DNA from: an uncultured bacterium | Lineage (GTDB): Bacteria > CSSED10-310 > CALFER01 | DNA length: 58,142 nucleotides | NCBI GenBank assembly: GCA_937951895.1 | Contig: CALFER010000014.1 | Coordinates: 1-58,142, forward strand | Reading direction: 5' to 3' | Part shown: in pieces, positions 34,485-44,242 of the stretch | Numbering within the stretch: position 1 is the first letter of the stretch | Layout: each line of letters starts with the position of its first letter | Notes under the pieces: model-generated | Seen by the model: the letters and a program-made list of their open reading frames with translations, nothing else | The model's database searches: none | Told to the model about the DNA's origin: nothing | Program-made: the position numbers and the translations under genes

Positions 34485-35294
34485 CTATCATCGTCGGGCG
34501 GTAAAGGTTTAAAGAGCAGAGATCTTCACTAACTATGAAAATTATAGACGAATTTCCAGAGAAGACAAGAGAGGTGTTTTTAGAGGGTCTAAAGATGTGG
34601 CCATTTTCTCGAGGAGTTTATCATCAGATTCGATAATGAGAATCGTCGGAAGGCTGTGAAACCGCAAATCGCTGTCTTATTAACGTTGTTTTTACTCCAG
34701 GAATTTGGGTTTTTTCGTGATCGAGCATAATTCTTCAAGCATTGCATACTGATCCACGGGAGCAATGAGTCTAAGAATAATAAATATTCTGTTTGGTCAG
34801 TTGGTGCAGTTCCCCTATGCAAACTTGAAAGAATCCAGAGACTCATTCCGATCAATTTTAAAATACATTCAAATAATTAGACGTGAGTGTTTATAGCTGA
34901 TTGTGATCAATTCTTGTTTCAACAATTCGGGAAACATCGTCTGGTGTATCGCAGTTATTCGTGCGGAAAATACTCATCACATTGGCAGAAGAACCCATGA
35001 GAGCTATCTGACTTTTGCCAAACTCGCGATCTAATTCTACCCTATTTTCCTTAAAATTTTCTTTCCCGATTCGTTGTAAGATCTATTATTCCTGCCTTGT
35101 TCATCGAACCGTAAACACAAATCAGAAATAGAAAACCGAGTATTGGGCAGGAAGAAAAGCAAGCTTCTGGAATATTTAAGAGTAAAAAGCGAGTTTGCAA
35201 AACACCATCTGACCCGCTTGACTCAACTTCAACAATAATGAAATTATGATTTCTGTGGAATCGAGAACTCGATGTGGATTTCAAAGGAGGCTGA
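34485..35294. other. AT-rich gap without supported genes
   Basis: About 800 bases. A short frame from 34533 (MKIIDEFPEKTREVFLEGLK...) has protein-like composition but ends after ~34 codons and is probably a relic. No RNA gene, repeat or strong terminator recognised. Confidence 0.4.
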
Positions 35295-35975
35295 ATGATG
35301 AAAAAGAAAGATCAGATAGTCAAGAAGGAACCAGAAGCAGAAATTCTCACAGAAAAAGAAGTCAAAATGCTTGATGAGGCTGCGAAAGTTATCATGGAAA
35401 AAGCGAATGCGGGAGCACAATCTATTATCGAAATTGGCGAGTATTTGCTTAAAACCTTTTTTGATGACGATATCAACAAGGTCACCGATCGAGCATCCCG
35501 AAAAGGAATCTCCCTTCGAAAACTCGCTGAGCATCCTGATATGCACCTCAGCCTAAAAACCCTATCAAATGCAGTTCGCTTGGCTGTATTGGAGAAGACA
35601 GCATTCAAGGATTCAGAATTTAAAGAACTGAGTCCTTCCCATAAGATACTCCTTCTGAATGTTGCGGATGATGAGCAACGCACTAATTTCGCGAATAAAG
35701 TGGTATTAGGGAAATTGTCCGTCAGAACGCTTCGTACAGAATTGGGAAAAGCGGGATTGCTTTCTGAAAGAGGGCGTCCGCATGGTGAAGTGGGTTCAGA
35801 AGTCGAAAAAACAATAAGCACTTTTTCTGATTTCTATAAACCTCTCGAAAAACTACTGAAAAACAAAATTGAGATCGAAACGATGGACGTAAGCAAGATT
35901 TCTGAAGACGAATCGAATATGCTTCTAATGTTGAAAATCCAGTTGGAAGTGATCCTAGAGCGAATCAAGAAATAG
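35295..35975 (+). CDS. Helical hypothetical protein, possibly DNA-binding
   Basis: 226 aa. AAAGGAGG lies just upstream of two consecutive ATGs (35295, 35298); the second has the better spacing. The N-terminus is charged and coiled; the middle (IEIGEYLLKTFFDDDINKV, GISLRKLAEHPDMHLSLKTL, LSPSHKILLLNVADDEQ, VVLGKLSVRTLRTELGKAG) resembles a group of uncharacterised proteins with HTH-like segments related in style to KorB/ParB. The C-terminus is again coiled. No partner gene is evident. The function is a guess at DNA binding only. Confidence 0.6.
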   Translation: MMKKKDQIVKKEPEAEILTEKEVKMLDEAAKVIMEKANAGAQSIIEIGEYLLKTFFDDDINKVTDRASRKGISLRKLAEHPDMHLSLKTLSNAVRLAVLEKTAFKDSEFKELSPSHKILLLNVADDEQRTNFANKVVLGKLSVRTLRTELGKAGLLSERGRPHGEVGSEVEKTISTFSDFYKPLEKLLKNKIEIETMDVSKISEDESNMLLMLKIQLEVILERIKK

Positions 35976-36173
35976 GTTACGGTGGAACTGTGTACACGAT
36001 TACACACTGACAACTGGCATCAAAAGTCAGCAAGATGACCTCGCACAAAGAAGATCTGGAGCGATGAACCTTTCTTTCGCTTTCGGAGGTTGGTTGGTGG
36101 GTTCAGAACTTTTCTACAGTCCCACCAAGCTGGGGGAATCCGGTTTTGCTAAAAATATAATTTTAAAAATATC

Positions 36174-36602
36174 TTAGATCCCCCAGTTTACCGCATGCTC
36201 TATCCAGTTTATATTCTTGAGACCTTCCATCACTATTTCATGCAAGCTTCCATCAAGCGAATCGGTTTGCCAGATTACCTTTAGTCGAGAATCTGTAAGA
36301 TAGTCGGCGGATTCATCATTAGGATCGATCTTTTCTTCGATTATTGGTCCTGAAAAACACGCCATACATGTATATTGAGGATACTTCCAGTTTTGACGCC
36401 AGTTGCGATCTTCCATGTTCACATTTTTAAGCTGAACGGTGTTTACAATCTTGATTGAATTTGCACCAGCTCCTTTATGTGCAATATCCTCAATTTTTCT
36501 AAATATCTCAGCATTAATGCATTTCGGATTACCTTCCAAGACACCTTCATAGGTGAGCCATATTTGAAATGATCTTATTTCTATATGTTTTGTGTTAACC
36601 AT
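36174..36602 (-). CDS. Hypothetical protein
   Basis: 142 aa from the ATG at 36602 (MVNTKHIEIRSFQIWLTYEG) with GGGGAG upstream; the longer frame to 36641 lacks one. Mixed alpha/beta, a single CMAC pair (YTCMACFSGP), no TM helix or recognised family. Isolated in an AT-rich region. Confidence 0.5.
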   Translation of the reverse strand: MVNTKHIEIRSFQIWLTYEGVLEGNPKCINAEIFRKIEDIAHKGAGANSIKIVNTVQLKNVNMEDRNWRQNWKYPQYTCMACFSGPIIEEKIDPNDESADYLTDSRLKVIWQTDSLDGSLHEIVMEGLKNINWIEHAVNWGI

Positions 36603-36641
36603 AACAACTCCCCTACTATGCAATCCAGTTAATCCAATCAA

Positions 36642-37167
36642 ATTGCCTCGTTCAATTTACGTGAATTGTTTTCTTATCGCAAGAGTGTCTACGAAGGTAA
36701 GAATGACAAGGGATCTGGATACAGCATTCACAGTTGCTCAGCGAGAAAGAAGATTCAATATTATAGCACTTCTGATATGATCTCGCAGATGATGTGCTTA
36801 GTTTTTTTCTCAATGCGTGGTAATAAGGCCAGACTCAAGCGAGTAGGCAACAACTGTTGGGTAGCGTGGTTGACGACAATTAAACTCCGATATCGCGTCT
36901 TTGTAATTCTCGTTGACCAGTAGCGGGGTTGTGGAAACCGCTACCTACTTCAACATAATTGTGGAAACCTTCTGAAACTAGTTAGATGGGTTCAACGGCA
37001 TCAAAGGCAATATCCTTATTCTCCCCGATGAATGAGATCGTCATCAGAAAAGATCTTCAAAGCAACTATTGGCTCTACGTCGGAACCCGTAATAGTTACA
37101 ATGCTCGGCAGCAAAAGATCCAGAAATCGCTAGATTCACGAAGAGAAGCGAACTCAAGAAGAGGAAT
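36642..37167. other. Gap with possible gene relics
   Basis: No intact gene supported. A short frame near 37029 reads MNEIVIRKDLQSNYWLYVGT, which vaguely recalls the DUF3883 motif in helicase-associated restriction proteins; if real it is a small relic. Otherwise nothing recognised. Confidence 0.3.
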
Positions 37168-40100
37168 TCACACCCGACCGGTTTGCAACTTTTGGTAGAG
37201 CTTCCCCGTTGAACGGTCAAGAACCGGTCCATCGCTGATAAACTCCCCTGTTTTCAAAGCATTTAATCGCTCAACCCAGGTCTGTAAAGGATCGTCGTGA
37301 CAACGACTCAACAAGCTGGCCATTGGCTCAAGTCCTTTTGTTGAAGGTTTCTCAATGATTCTTTGCGCAGCTGAGCGAACCGGCATCAAATGTTCCTCCG
37401 GCAGATTCATTGCATTGAGTACAATGAATACAACCGAAAAACGGTTTCCTAGGTTTTCATTAGTGATATGGGACACCGCGCATGAAGGATGTGTCAATCC
37501 TGTATAACTGCCCGAAATAATAATGTTATTGAGCTGGCTCTCAAGTTCAAAATCCTGCAATTTTAAATGGAGATCGTATAATAATAAATCTGCGGCAAGG
37601 TGCTTTTGATCCGGATCGAGCCCTGTAAAAGAAATTGAATGATGGCTGTAGTTGCTTTCCAGGTAGAAATGTGTCCATGTTTCGTTTAATTTTGGATCGA
37701 AAACAGGTGTATTTTTAAATTCCATGAGGACGCGCGAAAGGTTTCGATTGGTTATCCTTTCATCTTTTCCTATTTTCTCCAAAAGGATCTCAAAATTCAG
37801 GCTGTCTCCATATCCAGGCAGGATATTCATCAGCATTTCATACAGATATTGCTTTTCCGAACGGTCGAGTCTGCAGATTGCTTCAAAAACACCAGAGAGC
37901 CTCTGAGCCATTGCATGGCAATTCTCCATTGACTCCGATCCTCCTGACTTGATTGCCAGTGCAGCAAAGGGATTTATGCCTATCGGAGTTAGGGCGAGTA
38001 TAGTCTGTTTGATCTTCAATCGTTTTTTCAAGTCGTCAGACATGCTGCTCAAGGAAAAACAACCCTCCATGTCAAATATCAAAGCGTGCTGCTTATGAAG
38101 GGATAATTCCAGGGCGATACCGTGGAGGATGTTGGCGCTTTCCCCGATATTCTGAGAGAATATTGCCAGATGCGGATTCTTTAATTCTTTATGCCCGTAT
38201 TCCCAGAAAATCGGTCGCGCATGATCGTCACTTTCGTATCCAATGATCAGCTTCAGAGGCAACAAGGGATGATAGAAAGAAGAAATGCCCGCATCTTTTT
38301 GATTATCTGCTCTGGTGGGGATTTCCGGCACGGTCGATTCTAAGACTCGATCGTCTACTGGCAGGAATTCATTCAGCATCGGCAGAATTGCCTCACGCAT
38401 TGAAATGATGTCCGCAAATCTGTTGGGTTTTTGAGGTTGCAGCGCTTTCTCAAACCATTGGGTAAGCAATTCAGGGGAATCCTGCCTGTAGAAACTGACA
38501 AGCTTCGCCTTCGAATGGAGTGTTGGGTATCCTTCAAAGGGGAGGATCCCGCAGAACCACTCGAATAGGGTCAGTGCCAGTGCATACAGGTCACCGCTCT
38601 CGCAGAATTCAAAGTCAGTGTCTGAAAATAGATCAGGAGCGCTGTAAGGGCGCGTTCCTTTGTAAAGACTGGTCCTGGGTTCACTGGCAGTCCCGAAATC
38701 GATGATTACCGGATTGTTTTCCCTGTCGATGAGGATATTGCCCGGTTTGAGATCGTTGTGGAGGATACTATTCCGGTGCATTTCTTGAACGGCGCTAAAA
38801 AGACACTGTGCTACATGGCAGAAATCGGGCAGAGATGGTTGAATATTATTTTCAATCTTCTTATCGAGCGATTCACCGTCAATATAGTTCAGAACAAGAT
38901 AAAACCGGTTATCTTCCCATTTGTGGACTCCTTTGAAGGCGATGATAGAAGGACTGTGAAGTCTCTCAAGAATTTTCTGAATATTGGAAATTCGCTCCCT
39001 GGGAACATCGTGATTAAATAATTTGATCGTTACCGTCTCGTCCAGTTGCCTGGCTTTGTAGATCTGAGCCTCGCTTCCGCTTCCAATCAACTTTTCGATG
39101 ACAAGCGTGTCGTGGCAACTCCCCTTATCCAGTTGACTATCTTTCGGGATGCTGCTGTCAGTTTTGTTCTTTAATAAAGGCCGCAGTATCTTCTTGATTT
39201 CCCGTGCTGATTGCGGCCTTTTTTGAGGTTCCAGTTGAATGAGGTTCTTTATCAACTCGAAGATCTCTGGATCCTGGATCTCCTGCTTGAGTTGTAGAAT
39301 TGCGGGGTCACTGAGTGTTCCTTCAGAATCCGCCAGATCTACGGTCTTGAGGAAGGGTTCGTGTCCGCAAAGCATAGTATAAGCTATTACTCCTACACTG
39401 AACAGGTCGGTGGATTGTGAGGTTTCTCTACCTTGACATAGTTCCGGTGCCAGATAGAGGGTCGATGGCTTCTCCAGACTGCCAGGGTCAGGGAAAACGG
39501 TCTGCCTGTTTTTTCCCGGGATAAAAGAAAGATCAAAATTCATCAATTTCGGAACATTTTCTTTCATCAAGATGTTATCTGGGCGCACATCACGATGGAT
39601 GACATTTTTGATATGAGCGGCTTCCAAGCCGTTAAGGATTCCATACATGATCTCGAGAGCTTGTTGGTATTGTAACTTACCGGATTCCTCCAGCATAGTC
39701 GCAAGCGTCCCTTCCTCAGACCAGTCGGAGGCTTCGATCAGGTAGTCATGCTCATTGGGAACCTCCCAGAATTTGATGATGTTGGGATGCTCTCCTATCT
39801 TGCTGAGTGCTTTCAGGCTGTTTAAAGATCTAGCCTGCTGCTGGCGCTGTTTTTCCGGATCCAGCGTATTGTCAGGAAGATAAATCCGCAGTCGATGTAT
39901 GGATTGGAGTTCATTTTTAGTGGAACGGACCAGAATTTCTCTCTTGTTCCTGGTATCCGACAGATTTTTTATGAGCTCATATCCCGGTATGAAAGAGGAT
40001 TGCGGCTGAGATTCATGCAGGCTGGCCAGATGTCCGTATATTTTATCCATGTCCGATACAGCCAATCGATGCTCGAAATTATCCATCCTGAATTCGAAGT

Positions 40101-40566
40101 GCCTGGCAAGTGTCGGAATATCCCTGAAGGTCAGAGAGGGGATGCGAAATCCTCCATTTCTAAAATCATCGAAAAAGTTGAAACGATCACCAGTCACTTC
40201 CGGATGGGTCAACACGACAATCGAATTTATAAAAATTGATTTGACCGTGGGAAATTTTCTTTCAAGGAGTCCTTTCAGAAGCCTGCATTTCATGCTGTTG
40301 TGAACGTGGGGATTTTTCTGGGATCTCACACCCTTGTTTCTGATTTTCCAGTTATACTCGCCGATCTCGACGTGGCCTGCCCAATGTTTTAATTCGATGA
40401 TTGATAAGCCGCAGGGAAAAACAACTACGAGATCACACTCCCAGAAATCCCTGAGTTCTGGGTCGTAGAGTTCAAAATTCTCCAGCAGACGGAAAGAATC
40501 CTGATCTCGGAGCGTGTTTTTAATCTGTCTGAAGGCCTCCTGTTCATGTGGATGTCTCAATTTCAT
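37168..40566 (-). CDS. NERD - kinase - kinase - degenerate HerA-like protein
   Basis: 1132 aa. Residues ~1-190: NERD nuclease-related domain (WECDLVVVFPCGLSIIELKHWAG; D and E-x-K of a PD-(D/E)xK fold). Residues ~200-465: first protein kinase, with HRDVRPDNILM near 324 but NFD in place of DFG near 345, so possibly inactive. Residues ~490-755: second kinase, with GSGSEAQIYK, TIKLF, HNDLKPGNIL near 603 and DFG near 621, apparently active. Residues ~770-1132: resembles a HerA/FtsK-type ATPase (IFWEYGHKELKNPHLAIF, ALIFDMEGCFS), but the P-loop position reads SQNIGESAN, without GKS/T. The plan recalls BREX PglW and other NERD kinases. It is divergent from the operon starting at 40975 and probably regulates it or its targets by phosphorylation. 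Confidence 0.82.
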   Translation of the reverse strand: MKLRHPHEQEAFRQIKNTLRDQDSFRLLENFELYDPELRDFWECDLVVVFPCGLSIIELKHWAGHVEIGEYNWKIRNKGVRSQKNPHVHNSMKCRLLKGLLERKFPTVKSIFINSIVVLTHPEVTGDRFNFFDDFRNGGFRIPSLTFRDIPTLARHFEFRMDNFEHRLAVSDMDKIYGHLASLHESQPQSSFIPGYELIKNLSDTRNKREILVRSTKNELQSIHRLRIYLPDNTLDPEKQRQQQARSLNSLKALSKIGEHPNIIKFWEVPNEHDYLIEASDWSEEGTLATMLEESGKLQYQQALEIMYGILNGLEAAHIKNVIHRDVRPDNILMKENVPKLMNFDLSFIPGKNRQTVFPDPGSLEKPSTLYLAPELCQGRETSQSTDLFSVGVIAYTMLCGHEPFLKTVDLADSEGTLSDPAILQLKQEIQDPEIFELIKNLIQLEPQKRPQSAREIKKILRPLLKNKTDSSIPKDSQLDKGSCHDTLVIEKLIGSGSEAQIYKARQLDETVTIKLFNHDVPRERISNIQKILERLHSPSIIAFKGVHKWEDNRFYLVLNYIDGESLDKKIENNIQPSLPDFCHVAQCLFSAVQEMHRNSILHNDLKPGNILIDRENNPVIIDFGTASEPRTSLYKGTRPYSAPDLFSDTDFEFCESGDLYALALTLFEWFCGILPFEGYPTLHSKAKLVSFYRQDSPELLTQWFEKALQPQKPNRFADIISMREAILPMLNEFLPVDDRVLESTVPEIPTRADNQKDAGISSFYHPLLPLKLIIGYESDDHARPIFWEYGHKELKNPHLAIFSQNIGESANILHGIALELSLHKQHALIFDMEGCFSLSSMSDDLKKRLKIKQTILALTPIGINPFAALAIKSGGSESMENCHAMAQRLSGVFEAICRLDRSEKQYLYEMLMNILPGYGDSLNFEILLEKIGKDERITNRNLSRVLMEFKNTPVFDPKLNETWTHFYLESNYSHHSISFTGLDPDQKHLAADLLLYDLHLKLQDFELESQLNNIIISGSYTGLTHPSCAVSHITNENLGNRFSVVFIVLNAMNLPEEHLMPVRSAAQRIIEKPSTKGLEPMASLLSRCHDDPLQTWVERLNALKTGEFISDGPVLDRSTGKLYQKLQTGRV

Positions 40567-40659
40567 AATAACTCCATTACCTGAAATTTCTTACTTGCGT
40601 CATTATCCTTGTTTTCAAACACCTGTCTTTTCCAATTCTCTGCCCGCAGCCTGACAAGA

Positions 40660-40689
40660 AGTATATCGCCGTTCTTGCACAATGGTCAA
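40660..40689 (-). promoter_or_regulatory. Predicted promoter of the NERD-kinase gene
   Basis: Minus strand TTGACC (40689-40684), 18-base spacer, TATACT (40665-40660). It lies about 95 bases upstream of the kinase start. Confidence 0.45.
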
Positions 40690-40879
40690 AGTGAAACTCT
40701 CTGCATATCATGTAAAAATAGAAATGATTTTTTTTGATAATAACCAGTAGCGAATGTCATATGGAGAATCAGAAACACTATCCGATCAGGTTGACGGGTG
40801 AGTTTACGTTGACACCTGTTGTTCATTTTCAACAGACTGCTTACTGTGATATTGGTCCGTGCCCCTCAATGGGCCAAGA

Positions 40880-40908
40880 TTGACAATGCGAGACGTTTCG
40901 GGTACTTT
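40880..40908 (+). promoter_or_regulatory. Possible promoter of the ZorAB/Hsp70 operon
   Basis: TTGACA (40880-40885) with a 17-base spacer to TACTTT (40903-40908). The -35 is perfect, the -10 poor. A further TTGACA near 40809 is followed by CTGTTG-N8-CAACAG, a 6-bp inverted repeat that could be an operator. Confidence 0.3.
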
Positions 40909-40974
40909 TTCCAGTGAGCGTTGGCAAACGACAACAAGAGTGATCGAACTGTTGAGTTTATAAAGAGTTTGAGA

Positions 40975-42363
40975 ATGAGATGCCCTTATCCACACTGTAG
41001 GGTTTTAGTAGATGACCATTCGCAGCCACAATACCATTCGCGGTGCGGCAGGCAGATCCTCTGGTGTCCGGAATGCGGGTGGGCCAATACAGTGTACAAT
41101 CTTTTCTGCACGAAGTGCGGCTATGAGTTCCTGCATTCCAGGGATTGGGATAAAGCATCCGGTGCAAGGATCGGGAGTTTTGTATCCGGCCAGGTCCTGG
41201 GAACCAGCCTGAATTTATCGGAATACTGGAACCACACCATTCCTGACTCTGAGAACGGGATATCTTACATGATCTGCTGCGGTGATGTCCTTGTTGTCCT
41301 GAACCAGTTTGATCAGAGCATCTACGCCTTCACATACAAGAACTTGAAGGATGGCCGCGTTGATCATTTGCTCGAACAATGGGATCTCCCAGCAGCAACA
41401 CTGTCACATGCCAGCAAACCGGTTGCCTGTGGCCACCGTATTTTCTTTCTGGTATCTTCCGGATCAGGAGACAATATCTACTCCCTGGATATGTTGACCC
41501 TGGGACCTCCCGTTTTTTTTACTGCAGTAGGAACTGAAATCATGCACGAGTATTCACCAGTGTCATTGCCGTCGCAGGAGTCCAATCCGCGATCTTTTAT
41601 CTTGTTCTGGCAGACTAGGGGAAACCCTGTGACGATTGACACTCAGACGAGAAAACCTGTGCAGATAAATGGTCAGGCAGGTAAATTGAAAGACTCGGAG
41701 ACCGATTGGAATGCGGTCACTGCAGGAACCGGAATAATCCAGCTGTCAAAACAGGGAAACCTGAGAATCTGGGAACTTTCCTCTCGGGAGTTGATTGTCC
41801 GGAACAACAAATTGCAGGTATCTTATTCAGGGCAACCGTCATTTCTGGAGACACGCAACGAGATCTGTGTTGTCATCCCTTGCAGGGATGAAAATGAAAA
41901 GTGGCTATTTTACCATGCTGAACTAACCGGTGCCATTACTCATCTGAAACTGATGAGTTCGCCGCTCAACACTTGTGAATTGCATCCTTCTGATCTTCAG
42001 GAATTTTTTCGTGTTCAAGGGCAGGATACGCCGATAGGCCTGCTTTACTGTTTCGGTGCAAAGCTCATCGTTTTCAATCGATCGGGTGAAAAGTGGAAAC
42101 ATGAAATCTACAAGATCTCTGAGTATTATCCGGCCAACAATTCCCTGGCGATGTGTGTTAACAAATGGCTCTTGTATTGCGATAACAAACTGAATTTATG
42201 CCAGAAAAACCTCCTGCGGGTTTTTTACCCTGAAATCATACGTCTACCGATGAATCCCCTGCAGAACAGCACCCCCAAAATACCGGGAAGTATCCTCTGG
42301 CACGATAACCATGTGTTTGTCCGGTTAAAAGGGAGAATCGTATGTTTAAGAGTCACAACCTGA
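40975..42363 (+). CDS. Double zinc-ribbon, beta-propeller-like protein
   Basis: 462 aa from the ATG at 40975; a TTG at 40921 would add 18 residues. The N-terminus has two ribbons (MRCPYPHCRVLV with CGRQILWCPECGWAN, and LFCTKCGYEFL). The rest is beta-rich with repeated ~45-residue units (VLVVLNQFDQSIYAF, HRIFFLVSSGSGDNIYSLD, GIIQLSKQGNLRIWELSS, KLIVFNRSGEKW, HDNHVFVRLKGRIVCL), suggesting a PQQ/WD-like propeller. It is a likely scaffold. First gene of the plus-strand operon; the next gene overlaps it by 22 bases. Confidence 0.65.
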   Translation: MRCPYPHCRVLVDDHSQPQYHSRCGRQILWCPECGWANTVYNLFCTKCGYEFLHSRDWDKASGARIGSFVSGQVLGTSLNLSEYWNHTIPDSENGISYMICCGDVLVVLNQFDQSIYAFTYKNLKDGRVDHLLEQWDLPAATLSHASKPVACGHRIFFLVSSGSGDNIYSLDMLTLGPPVFFTAVGTEIMHEYSPVSLPSQESNPRSFILFWQTRGNPVTIDTQTRKPVQINGQAGKLKDSETDWNAVTAGTGIIQLSKQGNLRIWELSSRELIVRNNKLQVSYSGQPSFLETRNEICVVIPCRDENEKWLFYHAELTGAITHLKLMSSPLNTCELHPSDLQEFFRVQGQDTPIGLLYCFGAKLIVFNRSGEKWKHEIYKISEYYPANNSLAMCVNKWLLYCDNKLNLCQKNLLRVFYPEIIRLPMNPLQNSTPKIPGSILWHDNHVFVRLKGRIVCLRVTT

Positions 42364-43868
42364 AGACATACCTTTTTGTGTTTTTCCTTTTATTCTTCCT
42401 TTCCCTCACTTCCAGCCTGGCAGATACAAGTACAGTTAATACGGGTGTGGTAATCGTATGGGATAAGTCGGGCAGCATGTACCGTCTTAACGGGAAGACA
42501 AGAATGGACGAACAAGACCTTCTAAGGCTCAATAGGATTCTGACGGAGGTTTTATTTGATGGGACAACATCCAGTGTGGACCCTGCCCTGGGGGATAAAA
42601 TTCTTGTTCAGAAATATATGGAACCGATCCTTTCTCCGAGTAACAAAATACTATTTCTGTATTTTGGATTGGAATGTGTCAGGAAGGACGGACCTCAAAA
42701 TACAAACCCTGAAGGCCTGCTGAAAGCCCTTCCATCTCATCTGAACCCGAAAAATACATACCGAGAATCAAACACCTATTTTAGAAAGGCTATCGTAGAA
42801 GCTTTTGACGAAGCCCAGGCCTTTCACGCTGGAAAAAAATATATCGTTTCCATCTCCGATGAAGGGGAATCGGCACATATTAAAATTCCCGACATCGAGA
42901 AAAGATTTGACAAGCTCATCAAGACATATCCTTTGATTGGGCATATATTGATCAAAAACATTGTGGAGGTTCGTATATTTGCTCTCCAGGAACCGGATCC
43001 TTCACCGGCCCCGACCTTCTCCCCGAATCCGACATCCACCCCTGAACCCACCAGTTCACCAGTACCTTCCCTGACCCCTACTCCGGAACCAACAGCTGTT
43101 ATCAATCTGCTGGATACACATAACGCAGCGGTCAAGCATATTTATTTTAGAAAATCGGGTATAAAGACGCCTGTCATGATGGAAAGTTCCGAAGCCTTGC
43201 ACTGGCAGAAGCAGGGTCGAACCGATACTTATTTGAAAGGTACAAGAGCCGAATTTGCAAACGGGCAGACAATAGATATCAGACAGCTTGATAACGGTTC
43301 ATTTACTCTTACCACGACTGAAAATACTTTCAATACTGCGAAACAAAAGGATTACCTTGTCCTGAGTATTCCCGTTGCGGGTGATGGACTGAAAACGGAA
43401 ATGCATCAAGTTCGAGTTAGCTTTTCTATGGCGGGAGCATGGATCTATGTCATCGGATGGAGTTTGTTCATAATCGTATTCTTCGGAATGGTGATCCTGT
43501 CTATCTTCTTCTTTCAATCACCCTTTGTGGCTGATGTAAACTTAACTGTTGCATTACCGCGATCTGTCAGTGACTCTTTCAGACTTTTCGAAGGAGATAA
43601 GCTTTTCCTTGGTGACCATGTTGGCCAGAAAAACCTTGATCTGGGTTTAAGTCAGTATTGTTTGATTTTCGAAAATAATAAACTCCGGTTCCTGAATGAA
43701 AAAACCGGAGAGAAGATACGGATTTCATGGGGCAGGAAAAAACGTATTCGACAGGAAGAATCAGGCGGTCTTGAGAGAGAACTTGACATAGTGGTTCAGG
43801 CATCATTGAGAAGGCAATTTGGGAAAACCAGAAAGTTATCCCCATCCAAGCCAAATAGGAGTCAGTAA
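42342..43868 (+). CDS. Membrane VWA-domain protein
   Basis: 508 aa. Signal peptide or anchor at residues 1-28, then a von Willebrand A domain with the MIDAS motif WDKSGSM (D41, S43, S45), which binds a metal and ligand. A Pro/Thr/Ser-rich linker follows at ~215-245 (repeats of PTSTPEPTSSP type), a second beta-rich domain, one TM helix at ~367-392 (WIYVIGWSLFIIVFFGMVIL) and a ~115-residue cytoplasmic tail rich in basic residues. Predicted topology: VWA outside the inner membrane, tail inside. Part of the ZorAB/Hsp70 operon; the start overlaps the previous gene. Confidence 0.75.
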   Translation: MFKSHNLKTYLFVFFLLFFLSLTSSLADTSTVNTGVVIVWDKSGSMYRLNGKTRMDEQDLLRLNRILTEVLFDGTTSSVDPALGDKILVQKYMEPILSPSNKILFLYFGLECVRKDGPQNTNPEGLLKALPSHLNPKNTYRESNTYFRKAIVEAFDEAQAFHAGKKYIVSISDEGESAHIKIPDIEKRFDKLIKTYPLIGHILIKNIVEVRIFALQEPDPSPAPTFSPNPTSTPEPTSSPVPSLTPTPEPTAVINLLDTHNAAVKHIYFRKSGIKTPVMMESSEALHWQKQGRTDTYLKGTRAEFANGQTIDIRQLDNGSFTLTTTENTFNTAKQKDYLVLSIPVAGDGLKTEMHQVRVSFSMAGAWIYVIGWSLFIIVFFGMVILSIFFFQSPFVADVNLTVALPRSVSDSFRLFEGDKLFLGDHVGQKNLDLGLSQYCLIFENNKLRFLNEKTGEKIRISWGRKKRIRQEESGGLERELDIVVQASLRRQFGKTRKLSPSKPNRSQ

Positions 43869-43872
43869 ACTT

Positions 43873-44232
43873 ATGGAGATCATTCATAATTTCAGATTTC
43901 AAATCTTCCTGGGGGAAATCACCGCAGGACTCCTTGGAGTTTGGCTGCTTGCATTCATCATCAGCCTGGTACAGAGGGAAAGCTGGCAGAGAAACAAAGA
44001 GTTTATCGTTGAAAACGGAGCCTATACGTGTTGGATCATCGCGTTTCTAGTGCATCTGTTCGTCACCGGGATCGTGAATGGTTGGATTCTTGTGAGGGAT
44101 AACTCTGGCAGCATGCAGCCTATCTTTGAATACTGGCCGTTTCTGATCCTTTTCTTATCTGTCTTAGTTTTTGATGCTATCTGTCTGATCATTCTGTTTC
44201 GTAAAAAATCAGCCTTAGCTGATCTGGTATAA
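43873..44232 (+). CDS. Small membrane protein with three TM helices
   Basis: 119 aa from the ATG at 43873 behind AGGAG. Hydrophobic segments: LGEITAGLLGVWLLAFIISL, CWIIAFLVHLFVTGIVNGWI and PFLILFLSVLVFDAICLIIL. The loops are short and charged. No family recognised. It is tucked between the VWA and tubulin-like genes, so it may form part of the membrane base of the same machine. Confidence 0.6.
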   Translation: MEIIHNFRFQIFLGEITAGLLGVWLLAFIISLVQRESWQRNKEFIVENGAYTCWIIAFLVHLFVTGIVNGWILVRDNSGSMQPIFEYWPFLILFLSVLVFDAICLIILFRKKSALADLV

Positions 44233-44242
44233 GGGGGGGAAA

